From positions 1 to 46,492 of the forward strand of contig NZ_JAFEUN010000023.1 in the NCBI RefSeq assembly GCF_016900895.1: 46,492 nucleotides of DNA, given 5' to 3'. The position numbers were made by a program, and so were the translations under genes. This document shows positions 38,360-46,492 of this stretch, piece by piece (positions within the stretch are counted from its first letter, which is position 1; the number at the start of each line of letters is the position of its first letter). The stretch is from Parashewanella hymeniacidonis (lineage in GTDB: Bacteria; Pseudomonadota; Gammaproteobacteria; Enterobacterales; Shewanellaceae). A model generated the notes under the pieces. It worked only from the letters and a program-made list of their open reading frames with translations, was not told the origin of the DNA and made no database searches.

Positions 38360-38893
38360 ATGGCCAAGTGCACGACAAAAGTGTTTGTTCCATTAAAAAT
38401 TGCGGTAATGACGGTCTCGGATCGACATACGATGGAAACGGATACCTCCGGACAATACCTAGCAGATGCCATCAACGAAACTGGCCATCATTTATCAGCA
38501 CGGATAATCTGCGTCGATAACACCTATAAAATCCGTGAAGTTGTGTCTAAATGGATAGCCTCTACTGATATCCAAGCCATCGTCATCAATGGTGGTACAG
38601 GCTTTACAACGCACGACAGCACACCAAATGCTGTTTCCGTGTTATTTGACCGCCCAATGGAAGGCTTTGGTGAACTTTTCAGATATTTAAGCTTTAAGGA
38701 TATTGGGACTTCCAGTATCCAATCTCGCGCCATTGCTGGCATGGCCAATAAAACGGCGATTTTTTGTATGCCAGGTTCACCTGGAGCTTGCCGTTTAGGT
38801 TGGGAAGAAATAATAAAAGAACAACTCGACGCTCGCCATCGCCCTTGTAACTTCGTTGGCCATTTAAAATCAGTATCAAAGGACACAGATTAA
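38360..38893 (+). CDS. moaB: molybdenum cofactor biosynthesis protein B
   Basis: A 177-residue MogA/MoaB-type protein. Motifs are [40 protein letters not shown] and [20 protein letters not shown]. MoaB proteins bind molybdopterin; the adenylylation role of MogA may be shared. I choose ATG 38360 ([11 protein letters not shown]) because GTAGGA lies 7 bases upstream; the first ATG at 38354 is too close. It is followed by moaC with a 1-base overlap. Confidence 0.92.
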   Translation: MAKCTTKVFVPLKIAVMTVSDRHTMETDTSGQYLADAINETGHHLSARIICVDNTYKIREVVSKWIASTDIQAIVINGGTGFTTHDSTPNAVSVLFDRPMEGFGELFRYLSFKDIGTSSIQSRAIAGMANKTAIFCMPGSPGACRLGWEEIIKEQLDARHRPCNFVGHLKSVSKDTD

Positions 38894-39378
38894 TGACTCA
38901 AACCTTGTCTCATATTAATGCTTCTGGTGAAGCACATATGGTGGATGTGAGCGAAAAAGACATCACTGTTCGCATTGCAAGAGCGCAGGCCTTTGTCGAG
39001 ATGTCATCAGACACACTTGAGTTGATTCTATCGGGTAAGCACCATAAAGGTGATGTGTTTGCTACGGCGCGCATTGCTGGCATTATGGCGGCGAAGAAAA
39101 CCCCCGAACTCATTCCTCTTTGTCACCCATTAATGCTGACTAAAGTCGAAGTTGATATCGAGGCCGAACCAGACAACAACCGAGTGCGGATAACCAGTCT
39201 TTGTAAGCTCAGTGGCAAAACAGGCGTTGAAATGGAAGCCTTAACCGCCGCCTCCGTTGCAGCACTGACGATTTATGATATGTGTAAAGCGGTGCAAAAA
39301 GATATGGTGATTTCTGCGGTGACCCTGCTTGAAAAGCAAGGCGGTAAATCAGGCCATTTTGTGCATAACCCAGAATAG
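38893..39378 (+). CDS. moaC: cyclic pyranopterin monophosphate synthase
   Basis: A 161-residue enzyme that completes formation of cyclic pyranopterin monophosphate after MoaA. Conserved blocks are [40 protein letters not shown] with the active-site lysines, [20 protein letters not shown] and [20 protein letters not shown], plus AVQKDMVI. Length and ends match the family. Its start overlaps the moaB stop by one base. Confidence 0.96.
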   Translation: MTQTLSHINASGEAHMVDVSEKDITVRIARAQAFVEMSSDTLELILSGKHHKGDVFATARIAGIMAAKKTPELIPLCHPLMLTKVEVDIEAEPDNNRVRITSLCKLSGKTGVEMEALTAASVAALTIYDMCKAVQKDMVISAVTLLEKQGGKSGHFVHNPE

Positions 39379-39404
39379 TAACCAAAAATATAAGAACACA
39401 AATT

Positions 39405-39656
39405 ATGATTACGATTTTATTTTTTGCACAAGTAAGAGAACGTCTTGGTGAAGCTAAGCTTGAACTTGAGTATCAAGACGATTGGCAACATGCCGAGCAA
39501 ATAAGAGCAAAACTATGCGAGCGTGGCGCTAAGTGGGCCAGCACGCTTTCATCAGACAAATTATTAGTCGCCGTGAATCAAGAGTTATGTTCATTAGATC
39601 AGACTATCAAAGACGGTGACGAAATCGCTTTTTTTCCGCCTGTGACTGGAGGCTAA
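39405..39656 (+). CDS. moaD: molybdopterin synthase sulfur carrier subunit
   Basis: An 83-residue ubiquitin-fold protein ending in PVTGG. The terminal Gly-Gly is adenylated by MoeB and carries the thiocarboxylate used by MoaE. It starts with MITILFFAQVRERLGEAKL. It follows moaC by 26 bases and precedes moaE by 2 bases. Confidence 0.94.
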   Translation: MITILFFAQVRERLGEAKLELEYQDDWQHAEQIRAKLCERGAKWASTLSSDKLLVAVNQELCSLDQTIKDGDEIAFFPPVTGG

Positions 39657-39658
39657 TC

Positions 39659-40114
39659 GTGTCGACAATTAAGGTTGAAGTTCAACAAGCTGATTTTTCG
39701 GTAGCCGATGAGTATCAGCAGTTAAGCCAAGATCAGGCTGATGGTGCATTGGTTACCTTTGTTGGAAAAGTACGTGACTTTAATGACGGTAGCGAAGTGA
39801 GTCAGCTGACATTAGAACATTATCCAGGCATGACGGAAAAAGTGCTACATAAACTCGCACAGCAAGCTCGTCAGCGTTGGGATGTTAATCACATCACCAT
39901 CATTCATCGCATTGGAACGATGTCACTTGGTGAGCAGATCGTTTTCATTGGTGTTTCCAGTGCTCATCGACAAGCTGCATTTGACACCTGTGAGTTTTTG
40001 ATCGATTTTTTAAAGACTAAAGCCCCTTTTTGGAAACTCGAGGCAACAGATGCAGGCGATAAATGGGTTGATGCAAGAGACAGCGATGAACATGCGACGC
40101 TTCAATGGCAATAG
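39659..40114 (+). CDS. moaE: molybdopterin synthase catalytic subunit
   Basis: A 151-residue subunit that adds dithiolene sulfurs to precursor Z using MoaD thiocarboxylate. Motifs are GALVTFVGKVRDFNDGSEV, LEHYPGMTEKVLHKL, IIHRIGTMSLGEQIVFIGVS, SAHRQAAFDTCEFLIDFLKT and KAPFWKLEATD (catalytic lysines). It begins with GTG two bases after moaD, with GGAGG overlapping the moaD end as ribosome-binding site. Its 3' end overlaps the proposed modA start. Confidence 0.95.
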   Translation: MSTIKVEVQQADFSVADEYQQLSQDQADGALVTFVGKVRDFNDGSEVSQLTLEHYPGMTEKVLHKLAQQARQRWDVNHITIIHRIGTMSLGEQIVFIGVSSAHRQAAFDTCEFLIDFLKTKAPFWKLEATDAGDKWVDARDSDEHATLQWQ

Positions 40115-40898
40115 ATTAGTTTGGTTTTATCGACTCTTCATTGCCGTTTTTGCTTTAACTTTCAGTGCGACTTCTCTCTCACAGCAAGTTCCTCCTATTG
40201 CTGCTGCCGCCAACGTGCGTTTCGCTATGAACGATATTGCAAAGCAATTTACGCAACAATCCGGTATGCAGATTCGCTTAAGCTATGGCTCTTCAGGGCA
40301 ATTAGTTCAGCAGATAAAACACGGTGCGCCTTTTCAGTTATTCATCAGTGCTGATCAACATTATGTTGATTGGTTAACGCAACAAGGACTCACCCAAGGT
40401 CAAAGCGTAATTTATGCTATTGGCCGCTTAGCGTTAGTCAAAGCCAAAGATTCGCCACTCACACTCGATCCAGAGCTTCAAGGTGTTTCTCGGTTACTGA
40501 CTCAAGGTAAGTTGTCTCGTTTTGCAATTGCAAATCCAGAACATGCGCCCTATGGTCTGGCTGCGAAACAAGCGCTCGAACATCAAGGTTTATGGAAAAG
40601 GCTGCATAAGGAACTCATTATGGGTGAAAATGTTGGGCAAGCTGCACAGTTTGCTCTTTCAAATGCAACTCAAGGTGCCATTATTGCACTTTCGTTGGCT
40701 AAAGCGCCCAATTACAGCAGTAAAGTAGACTATGTTGCACTTGCTCCTGAGTTGCATCAGCCACTCCACCAAGCAATGGTGTTGACGAATAAAGCGGACA
40801 GCGTTGCCAAAAAGTTCTTTTTATTTCTGCAATCTCAAACAGCACAAGATACACTTAGAAAGTACGGGTTCGATATACCTACACTGAAATCACATTAG
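40086..40898 (+). CDS. modA: molybdate ABC transporter substrate-binding protein
   Basis: A 270-residue periplasmic binding protein for molybdate. Signal peptide region FYRLFIAVFALTFSATSLSQ is followed by VPPIAAAANVRFAMNDIAKQ, the ModA start pattern. Ligand-site segments are YGSSGQLVQQIKHGAPFQLF, ISADQHYVDWL, AIANPEHAPYGLAAKQAL and GENVGQAAQFALSNATQGAI. I suggest ATG 40086 or 40092, inside the last 29 bases of moaE; the longer frame to 40050 adds moaE-overlapping residues. It leads modABC and joins synthesis to import in one operon. Confidence 0.92.
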   Translation: MNMRRFNGNRLVWFYRLFIAVFALTFSATSLSQQVPPIAAAANVRFAMNDIAKQFTQQSGMQIRLSYGSSGQLVQQIKHGAPFQLFISADQHYVDWLTQQGLTQGQSVIYAIGRLALVKAKDSPLTLDPELQGVSRLLTQGKLSRFAIANPEHAPYGLAAKQALEHQGLWKRLHKELIMGENVGQAAQFALSNATQGAIIALSLAKAPNYSSKVDYVALAPELHQPLHQAMVLTNKADSVAKKFFLFLQSQTAQDTLRKYGFDIPTLKSH

Positions 40899-40924
40899 TC
40901 GTTTATAAAAGGCATTTCCTATCG

Positions 40925-41599
40925 ATGGATTGGCAAGCTCTACTTTTATCCTTAAAACTCAGTAGCATTACGACGTTGTTATTGATCCCTTTGGCTATTA
41001 TCGGTGCCAGAGCCTTGGCGTTTAAACAATTTAAAGGTAAGGCCTTCGTTGAAGCGATTTCAATGACACCATTGATTCTTCCACCTACCGTCATCGGTTA
41101 TTATTTGCTGGTTGGGTTTGGCCAACAAAGCTGGTTAGGGCAACTACTTTCATCTGTATTAGGCAATGAACTTGTGTTTCACTTCTCCGGTTTGGTTGTC
41201 GCATCTCTCATCATCAATATTCCTTTTGCACTGCAGCCAATTCAAAGGGCGTTTGAGTCTATTCCTGAAGACGTTCGAGAAGCTGCAGCCTGTTGTGGTT
41301 TAAACCGCTGGCAATCATTAATCCATATTGAACTGCCACTTGTTTGGCCTGGTGTGATTACTGCAATAGTATTGTGCTTTTCGCACGTGTTAGGTGAATT
41401 TGGTGTCGTACTTATGATTGGTGGCAATATTGCTGGAGAAACCAAAACCTTATCCATCGCAATATATGACAGCGTGCAATCCTTTGATTTCCACGCCGCA
41501 GGTTTAATGTCTGCCCTGTTGTTGATATTTGCAGTGCTTACGCTGGCAATAACGACACACTTATCCAAAAGAGTGGGAATAAGACATGACCGCAGTTGA
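40925..41599 (+). CDS. modB: molybdate ABC transporter permease
   Basis: A 224-residue inner-membrane permease with about five hydrophobic helices. The cytoplasmic EAA loop is EAAACCGLNRWQSLIHIELP, followed by PGVITAIVLCFSHVLGEFGV, the ModB signature. MTPLILPPTVIGYYLLVGFG is the second diagnostic segment. It is 27 bases after modA and overlaps modC by 14 bases, implying coupled translation. Confidence 0.95.
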   Translation: MDWQALLLSLKLSSITTLLLIPLAIIGARALAFKQFKGKAFVEAISMTPLILPPTVIGYYLLVGFGQQSWLGQLLSSVLGNELVFHFSGLVVASLIINIPFALQPIQRAFESIPEDVREAAACCGLNRWQSLIHIELPLVWPGVITAIVLCFSHVLGEFGVVLMIGGNIAGETKTLSIAIYDSVQSFDFHAAGLMSALLLIFAVLTLAITTHLSKRVGIRHDRS

Positions 41600-42647
41600 T
41601 CAGCCTCACTTATCATGCAAGGTTCGCATATCAGAGCCTTTTCCTGTTGTTGCTGAATTTACAGCAAGCTCCAGCGATGTCATTGCGATTTTAGGTCCTT
41701 CAGGTGCAGGCAAAAGTACTCTCTTAAAAGCCCTAGCAGGCATTGCCACCAAAGCTAGAGGAGAAATTCGTTGTAATGGCAATGTTTGGTTGGATTCTAA
41801 AATACAACTCTCGCCTCAGCAACGATTCATCGGCTATGTTCCGCAACATTATGGTTTATTCGAACATCAGTCGGTCATCAATAACATTGTTACTGCACTT
41901 AAGCATTTGCCTAAACCAGATCGTTTCACTCAAGCTAAGTTATGGTTAGAAAACGTCGGTTTATGGCAACATAAAGATAAACGTCCGATACAACTGTCTG
42001 GCGGACAAAAACAGCGCGTAGCTTTGGCTCGGGCATTAGCCAGAGAACCTCAACTCCTATTACTTGATGAGCCTTTTTCTGCAGTCGATAATCAAACGAA
42101 AGAACAACTGCATTTGCAGCTGTTAAAACTTAAATCAGCCATTGAATGCCCTGTGATTCTAGTCACACACAACTATCATGAAGCCATGTTGTTGGCCGAT
42201 AAAATATTAATTATTGATCAAGGCTATATCATTCAGCAGGGTACCCCCCAACAACTATTAACGTCACCCACTTCAACATTAGTAGCTAAACAAATTGGCT
42301 TAAAGAATTTAGTGCCAATAAGCAAAATCAAGCCATCAAGCGAAGGACTCTACAGCATACATTTCGGTGAACAACAACTGACCATACCAGCTCAATGTAT
42401 TACACAATCGCAACAATTGACGACGTGCATATTACCGAGTAGATTCGGACAACACACTTCTTCACACAGTGTTTCGTTGCAACTTCGGCCCATCTCTTTT
42501 TTCCAAATTAGGGATGGACGTCGATTGTTAGCACAAGTGATCGGCACAGATTCTGTGATCGAGCTTGATATTGAGCAAGAGGTTGAAATATCTTTAGATA
42601 CACCCTTGATTTGGGCGTTTGACCCAAACACAATAAAAACAATATAA
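41586..42647 (+). CDS. modC: molybdate ABC transporter ATP-binding protein
   Basis: A 353-residue ATPase. Walker A is GPSGAGKST, Q-loop YVPQHYGLFEHQSV, signature LSGGQKQRVALARALA, Walker B LLLLDEPFSAVD, and H-loop VTHNYHEA. The C-terminal ~120 residues resemble a single mop-like/TOBE regulatory domain (SVSLQLRPISFFQIRDGRRL). Last gene of the moa-mod block; ModE is not in the window. Confidence 0.95.
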   Translation: MTAVDQPHLSCKVRISEPFPVVAEFTASSSDVIAILGPSGAGKSTLLKALAGIATKARGEIRCNGNVWLDSKIQLSPQQRFIGYVPQHYGLFEHQSVINNIVTALKHLPKPDRFTQAKLWLENVGLWQHKDKRPIQLSGGQKQRVALARALAREPQLLLLDEPFSAVDNQTKEQLHLQLLKLKSAIECPVILVTHNYHEAMLLADKILIIDQGYIIQQGTPQQLLTSPTSTLVAKQIGLKNLVPISKIKPSSEGLYSIHFGEQQLTIPAQCITQSQQLTTCILPSRFGQHTSSHSVSLQLRPISFFQIRDGRRLLAQVIGTDSVIELDIEQEVEISLDTPLIWAFDPNTIKTI

Positions 42648-42903
42648 ATATCAACAAATTAATAAGTCAAGATCATCTAAATTATTTATGCGTTATGACA
42701 AAAACAGTCAAGATGATCAATTGTTAATCTCCCCGAAATATGGAATTAAAGTGTCTACAGTTAGACTAACTTCGTCTATGTTTGTCAGTCACTTTTTGAA
42801 GGTCACTTTTCAACGCTTTTTTCAGCGAACAAAAATTCATTAAGAGATTGATTGGTTCATGCTCAATAACAAAAAATAGAGCACGAAAATCGGGGAGAAG
42901 AAA

Positions 42904-43422
42904 ATGCGTTGGCTTATCTGTTTGCTGCTTTACAGTAGTATTGCCACTGCGGCTCCTAATTTGTTATCTGTACTAACTCAAACACCATTTCAGAATCCAA
43001 TTGATACGATGAGGAATATTGAGAATAGTACATCAGGGGTCATTACCCATTTTGCGATTGATACTAATAATTCGCCTATGCGTTACTTATTTACAGTATT
43101 AGATCCCAAAAAACATACGGTCACTCAACTCGAATATTGTGCCGTTGATGGCGTATTAATAAAGCGTAAAGCAACCACTTATGATTCTGATAAACATTCA
43201 GAATTAGCTGCAATCAACTTTATTTCTAAAAATAAACTATTATTTTCTGAGCTTGTAGAATTAGCTATACATAAAAATTCTGTGCATTTATTAAACGCAG
43301 AACTGGATCATGATCTAGGCATTAGCTATCTTGAATTAAAGCTGATCGATAATAATGGACGATATCGGCTAGCTTTTGATGTAGAGAAACTGCGTCCGTT
43401 ACCATTATTGAAATGGTACTAA
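42904..43422 (+). CDS. small exported protein ahead of a two-component system (PepSY-like)
   Basis: A 172-residue protein with a signal peptide (MRWLICLLLYSSIATAA). The rest reads as two PepSY-like alpha/beta units: DPKKHTVTQLEYCAVDGVLI and DLGISYLELKLIDNNGRYRL with AFDVEKLRPLPLLKW at the end. PepSY proteins often sit with sensor kinases as periplasmic accessory proteins. Its stop is 8 bases before the response-regulator start. The 256-base upstream space probably holds the operon promoter. Assignment to PepSY is moderate. Confidence 0.65.
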   Translation: MRWLICLLLYSSIATAAPNLLSVLTQTPFQNPIDTMRNIENSTSGVITHFAIDTNNSPMRYLFTVLDPKKHTVTQLEYCAVDGVLIKRKATTYDSDKHSELAAINFISKNKLLFSELVELAIHKNSVHLLNAELDHDLGISYLELKLIDNNGRYRLAFDVEKLRPLPLLKWY

Positions 43423-43430
43423 GGAGTGTT

Positions 43431-44108
43431 ATGAAAGTCTTACTGGTTGAAGATGATGCAACTACTTTGGACTATATTGTCAAAGGTTTTACAGAACAAG
43501 GTCACAATATTGAGACGGCAAGTGATGGTCATCAAGGGCTTTTATTAGCCACCAGCAATCAATATGATCTCATCGTACTCGATAGAATGCTTCCTAGTTT
43601 AGGGGGCTTAAAATTATTAGCGGCAGTACGAGCAACAGGTAATCAAACACCAGTTATGCTTCTTTCTGCTCTGAGCCATGTAGATGAAAGAGTCAAAGGC
43701 TTACGTGCGGGTGGTGATGATTACATGACCAAACCTTTTGCGTTTTCTGAATTACTGGTTCGTTGCGAAAAGTTAATGCAACGCGGTCATACTCAACCAA
43801 TGCAAACTCATTTGCGTGCAGGTCCATTAGAAATGGAGCTTCTTACACGTAATGTCACACTGGATGGACATGAAATCATGTTACAGCCAAAAGAGTTTCA
43901 ATTGCTTAAATATCTCATGGAACATGTTAATCAGGTCATCAGTCGTACCTTACTCTTCGAAGCGGTTTGGGATTATCATTTTGATCCTCGCACCAATGTT
44001 ATCGATGTTCATATCGCTAAATTGAGACGTAAATTTGAAGAGCTCGGCCACGGTGAATTAATTGAAACGGTAAGAGGTGCAGGTTATCGCTTACGGCAGA
44101 GGAATTAA
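43431..44108 (+). CDS. OmpR/PhoB family response regulator
   Basis: A 225-residue transcription factor. Receiver: acidic pocket Glu7/Asp8/Asp9, phospho-acceptor Asp51 (LIVLDRMLP), Thr/Ser near 79 and Lys101. The C-terminal winged helix is VIDVHIAKLRRKFEELGHGE. Start 43431 follows AAGGAG; the longer frame to 43413 overlaps the upstream gene and lacks a good site. Close in style to QseB/CopR regulators, often responding to metals or envelope stress. Target genes unknown. Confidence 0.93.
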   Translation: MKVLLVEDDATTLDYIVKGFTEQGHNIETASDGHQGLLLATSNQYDLIVLDRMLPSLGGLKLLAAVRATGNQTPVMLLSALSHVDERVKGLRAGGDDYMTKPFAFSELLVRCEKLMQRGHTQPMQTHLRAGPLEMELLTRNVTLDGHEIMLQPKEFQLLKYLMEHVNQVISRTLLFEAVWDYHFDPRTNVIDVHIAKLRRKFEELGHGELIETVRGAGYRLRQRN

Positions 44109-45414
44109 CCCTTATCAAAGTAGTGCCTGGCGAATCACCATTGTTTTTTCTGTACTCGTTACTCTGATTATTGGCGCATTACTGTTTGCGCTTTATCAGC
44201 AGTTGGTTATAGAACAACGATATCAGGTTACTGAAAGCTTAAAAGCAGAAGTTCAACGTTATCAGCAACTGGCAAAATCAGTCAGTCGCCAAAATTTTGC
44301 ACGCCAAATTGAGGCCACAGACTCAAAAGCAGCTTTAGTCGCATGGAAAAATGGTGATAATGTCATCGGTGCACTCAGTTTCATGCCCGATGAAATGCCT
44401 TACTTGCCAAGAACCAAAGATTTCCCAATTCTCACAGCAGGGCCTGACAAGCTTCACATCTTAACGGGTGGCTTAGTCAAAACTCGTTATGGCCCAGTAC
44501 TTATTGCATCTCGAACTGATCACTTTGCGTCCTTAATCGATAAGTTTGTAAGTGCTTCAGCCACAGCAGTAATGCTTACAGTGGTATTTGCATTAGCGCT
44601 GGGGTTCTTATTCTCTAAAGCCATTTTGAGGCGATTAATCCATTACAACCGTCTCAGTAAACAAATTGAACAAGGTCATTACAATACGCGTTTACCTGTA
44701 AGCTGGCGTAATGATGAGTTCGATATCCTTGCGCAAAAGTTTAATAATGTCCTCGACACGCTTGAAAATAATCTCACAGCCATTCGAGGAATTACCGACA
44801 ATATTGCCCACGACTTAAGAACACCTTTGTCTCATTTACGCATTGGTATTGAGCAGCTCATCAATAGTCCTACGGATGATTTGCCTGATCATTGCGCTGA
44901 ACTCCTTGAAGAACTTGACCATTGTCTAGGTACGTTTGATGCCATGTTATCTCTGACTCGAATTGAAGAAGGGCAATTAGCATTAGAGAAGCAACCTATT
45001 GAGCTCCACCACTTATGTCATGATTTAAGAGATATGGCTGAAGCATTAGCAGAAGTGAACGAACAGACTCTGTTACTAAATCTCGGGCGTGAATTTTCAG
45101 TACAAGCAGATAAGCACTTGCTGTTTCAAGCCTTATTTAATCTTGTGGATAATGCGATTAAATACTCTGGAACAAATGCCACGATTGAAATTCGTCAAAA
45201 TGCCAATCGTATTGAAATTGTTGATAACGGACCCGGTATTCCAGACGAGCATAAAGAAAAAGTATTTGACCGTTTAGTGAGACTTGACCCTAGTCGACAT
45301 CACAAAGGTACAGGGCTCGGTCTGTCTATGGTAAAAGCCATTTTAACCCGTCATAATGCAACGGTTAAGCTCAGTGATAACAACCCCGGGCTAAGTGTAA
45401 CCATAGATTTCTAA
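44077..45414 (+). CDS. membrane sensor histidine kinase
   Basis: A 445-residue kinase. TM1 is about residues 18-40, TM2 157-180, with a ~115-residue periplasmic sensor between. HAMP follows (180-232), then the H-box with His245 (NIAHDLRTPLSHLRIG), N-box FNLVDNAIKYSG, and G-boxes IVDNGPGIPDEHKEKVF and HKGTGLGLSMVKAI. I keep the GTG at 44077, overlapping the regulator gene by 32 bases, because no later start precedes TM1. Pairs with the adjacent regulator. Signal unknown; the PepSY-like neighbour suggests an envelope cue. Confidence 0.93.
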   Translation: MQVIAYGRGINPYQSSAWRITIVFSVLVTLIIGALLFALYQQLVIEQRYQVTESLKAEVQRYQQLAKSVSRQNFARQIEATDSKAALVAWKNGDNVIGALSFMPDEMPYLPRTKDFPILTAGPDKLHILTGGLVKTRYGPVLIASRTDHFASLIDKFVSASATAVMLTVVFALALGFLFSKAILRRLIHYNRLSKQIEQGHYNTRLPVSWRNDEFDILAQKFNNVLDTLENNLTAIRGITDNIAHDLRTPLSHLRIGIEQLINSPTDDLPDHCAELLEELDHCLGTFDAMLSLTRIEEGQLALEKQPIELHHLCHDLRDMAEALAEVNEQTLLLNLGREFSVQADKHLLFQALFNLVDNAIKYSGTNATIEIRQNANRIEIVDNGPGIPDEHKEKVFDRLVRLDPSRHHKGTGLGLSMVKAILTRHNATVKLSDNNPGLSVTIDF

Positions 45415-45429
45415 CAATTATTCAAACTA

Positions 45430-46077
45430 ATGCAAAACTCTAATTATCAGATTCTGGCTGATGAACCACACTTCATCGTCATTAATAAGTCTCCAAATGT
45501 ACATTTTCATAGCCAAAATGGCTCTGCTGGTGTGGTTGCTCAAGTTGAGGCAGATTATGATCTGTCTCTGTTCCCTGTTCATCGTTTAGATACACCAACA
45601 TCAGGGCTATTGCTGCTCGCAAAATCCTCAGCAGCGGCCAATCAACTGGCTGAGCAATTCAAACAGCGACTCACTGAGAAATACTATCTAGCCATTGCCA
45701 AAGGGAAACCGAAAAAGAAACAAGGATGGGTGATTGGTGATATGACAAAGTCTCGCCGTAGCATGCACAAATTACTTCATACCAAAGCAAACCCTGCCAT
45801 CACTCAGTTTTACAGTCACACAATTGCTGAACGGCTAAGACTGTATTTATTAAAACCTGATACAGGACGGACTCACCAACTCAGAGTCGCACTATCGAGT
45901 TTGGGTGTGCCCATTTTAGGTGATGATTTATATGGAAAACAGCAAAGTGATCGTTGCTACCTACATGCCTATGCATTGAAGTTTCAATTTAATAAACTGA
46001 CCTATCAATACGTTTGCTTACCTTCATTAGGAGAGGAATTTCAACGGGAGTCTTTAAAAGTACAATTAGGGGTCTAA
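45430..46077 (+). CDS. RluA-family pseudouridine synthase (TIGR01621-like)
   Basis: A 215-residue enzyme isomerising uridine to pseudouridine in RNA. The catalytic motif is HRLDTPTSGLLLLAK with Asp54. Other blocks are YYLAIAKGKPKKKQGWVIGD, LLKPDTGRTHQLRVALSSLG and PILGDDLYG. No S4 domain is present, which fits the short Rlu subgroup. It follows the kinase gene by 15 bases, so it may be co-transcribed. RNA target unknown. Confidence 0.9.
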   Translation: MQNSNYQILADEPHFIVINKSPNVHFHSQNGSAGVVAQVEADYDLSLFPVHRLDTPTSGLLLLAKSSAAANQLAEQFKQRLTEKYYLAIAKGKPKKKQGWVIGDMTKSRRSMHKLLHTKANPAITQFYSHTIAERLRLYLLKPDTGRTHQLRVALSSLGVPILGDDLYGKQQSDRCYLHAYALKFQFNKLTYQYVCLPSLGEEFQRESLKVQLGV

Positions 46078-46137
46078 AGCCCAACGGTACGAAAACCTAC
46101 GTTAAGCTTCTTAGATAAGTTAAATTATTGTTTTTTA

Positions 46138-46344
46138 TCAGCCAGTTAAATCAGAGCTTAACTCAATTTCGATCTCTTCAATACTTGGGAGACTGGATTT
46201 CAGAGTTTCAGGCAGAGCTCGAGTTAATTCGTAATAAGAAACGCCAATGGGAGTATCAATCCCACGTAATGAATACTCAGCTAATTGGAGTTGCTTGCAC
46301 TTATAAATCGGTTTGCTTGCACTTATCCGCCATTTTCTGCTCAC
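46138..46344 (-). pseudogene. C-terminal remnant of a YhcG/DUF1016 nuclease-like protein
   Basis: A 68-codon frame from GTG 46344 to TGA 46138. The segment LAEYSLRGIDTPIGVSYYEL followed by TRALPETLKSSLPSIEEIE matches the C-terminal end of YhcG-type PDDEXK proteins (DUF1016). Their full length is ~330-370 residues, so over 85% is missing. The upstream sequence switches to unrelated residues and then to a transposase tail, so a mobile element probably cut it. A 14-bp direct repeat TTGCTTGCACTTAT at 46291-46304 and 46313-46326 lies at the join. Confidence 0.68.
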
Positions 46345-46398
46345 ATTGAATGATTCTATAAAAATTAGATTGGGTGTGGGTCTTTTACACCGACGTGT

Positions 46399-46491
46399 TT
46401 AATCACACTCATATAATCTCTGTTTCGATTGCTGTTTGTGATACTCCCAATATTTTTCAAGATCACCACTCGATCTCAAAGACCGTAGCTT
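46399..46491 (-). CDS. C-terminal end of a probable transposase (partial, runs off the edge)
   Basis: A minus-strand frame enters from the right edge and ends TAA at 46399-46401. The 30 visible residues are KLRSLRSSGDLEKYWEYH and then KQQSKQRLYECD. LRxLRxSGDxxxYWxxH resembles the tail of ISKra4-type transposases. It is placed beside a truncated YhcG gene, as expected for an insertion sequence end. Family is tentative because only the tail is visible. Confidence 0.5.
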   Translation of the reverse strand, partial: KLRSLRSSGDLEKYWEYHKQQSKQRLYECD

Positions 46492-46492
46492 T

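Overview
The window reads as chromosomal DNA of a moderately AT-rich gammaproteobacterium, most likely Shewanellaceae (Shewanella or Parashewanella). This is inferred from overall protein style: a paired M16 peptidase operon, an Oar-like TonB-dependent receptor, a standalone ETF:ubiquinone oxidoreductase and MoaA/ModABC organisation. It also rests on two large orphan proteins of the effector-like kind. No rRNA, tRNA, phage or CRISPR array was seen. Mobile or decayed DNA is limited to a probable transposase end at the right edge, two or three gene relics and a pair of imperfect direct repeats.

Layout. 1-3.2 kb: the tail of an unidentified gene, then an 817-residue ankyrin-like orphan. 3.2-7.3 kb: an exported M16 protease pair (one catalytic, one lipoprotein without the zinc motif) and an exported M20 amidohydrolase. 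7.4-8.7 kb: a 408-residue orphan with a methyltransferase-like glycine motif. 8.9-12.5 kb: four tandem paralogous outer-membrane beta-barrel genes. 12.5-18.1 kb: a four-gene catabolic operon (dihydropyrimidinase, M20-type N-carbamoyl amidohydrolase, CoA-acylating semialdehyde dehydrogenase, omega-aminotransferase) with a divergent LysR regulator. Together these would take dihydropyrimidines to acetyl-CoA or propionyl-CoA. 19.1-20.8 kb: a methyltransferase, a small exported protein and a DTW-domain tRNA modification enzyme. 20.86-21.1 kb: a relic of a LeuA/homocitrate synthase-type gene. 21.2-24.5 kb: an M14 peptidase, a lipoprotein with nine DGSG turns and a GIY-YIG protein. 24.6-26.4 kb: an FMN riboswitch with ribB, an unlisted 46-residue membrane protein, and ferritin with its terminator.

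Molybdenum cofactor genes come in two blocks on the same strand. moeA-moeB-SDR-glycerate kinase lies at 26.7-30.6 kb. moaA-moaB-moaC-moaD-moaE-modA-modB-modC lies at 37.3-42.6 kb, preceded by a Moco-riboswitch-like leader and an FNR-like site. Between the blocks are a 999-residue TonB-dependent receptor, the ~340-bp repeat pair and ETF:ubiquinone oxidoreductase. The moa-mod block would import molybdate and build molybdopterin; moeAB would charge MoaD and insert molybdenum.

42.9-46.1 kb holds a PepSY-like exported protein, an OmpR-type response regulator, its histidine kinase and an RluA-type pseudouridine synthase. The last 400 bases hold the C-terminal remnant of a YhcG (DUF1016) protein next to the C-terminus of a transposase running off the edge.

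The window is mostly ordinary housekeeping and catabolic DNA. The least explained items are the two orphan large proteins, the four-barrel tandem, the repeat pair with its unequal hairpins, and the small membrane protein beside ferritin. I did not find a convincing new defence or mobile system.
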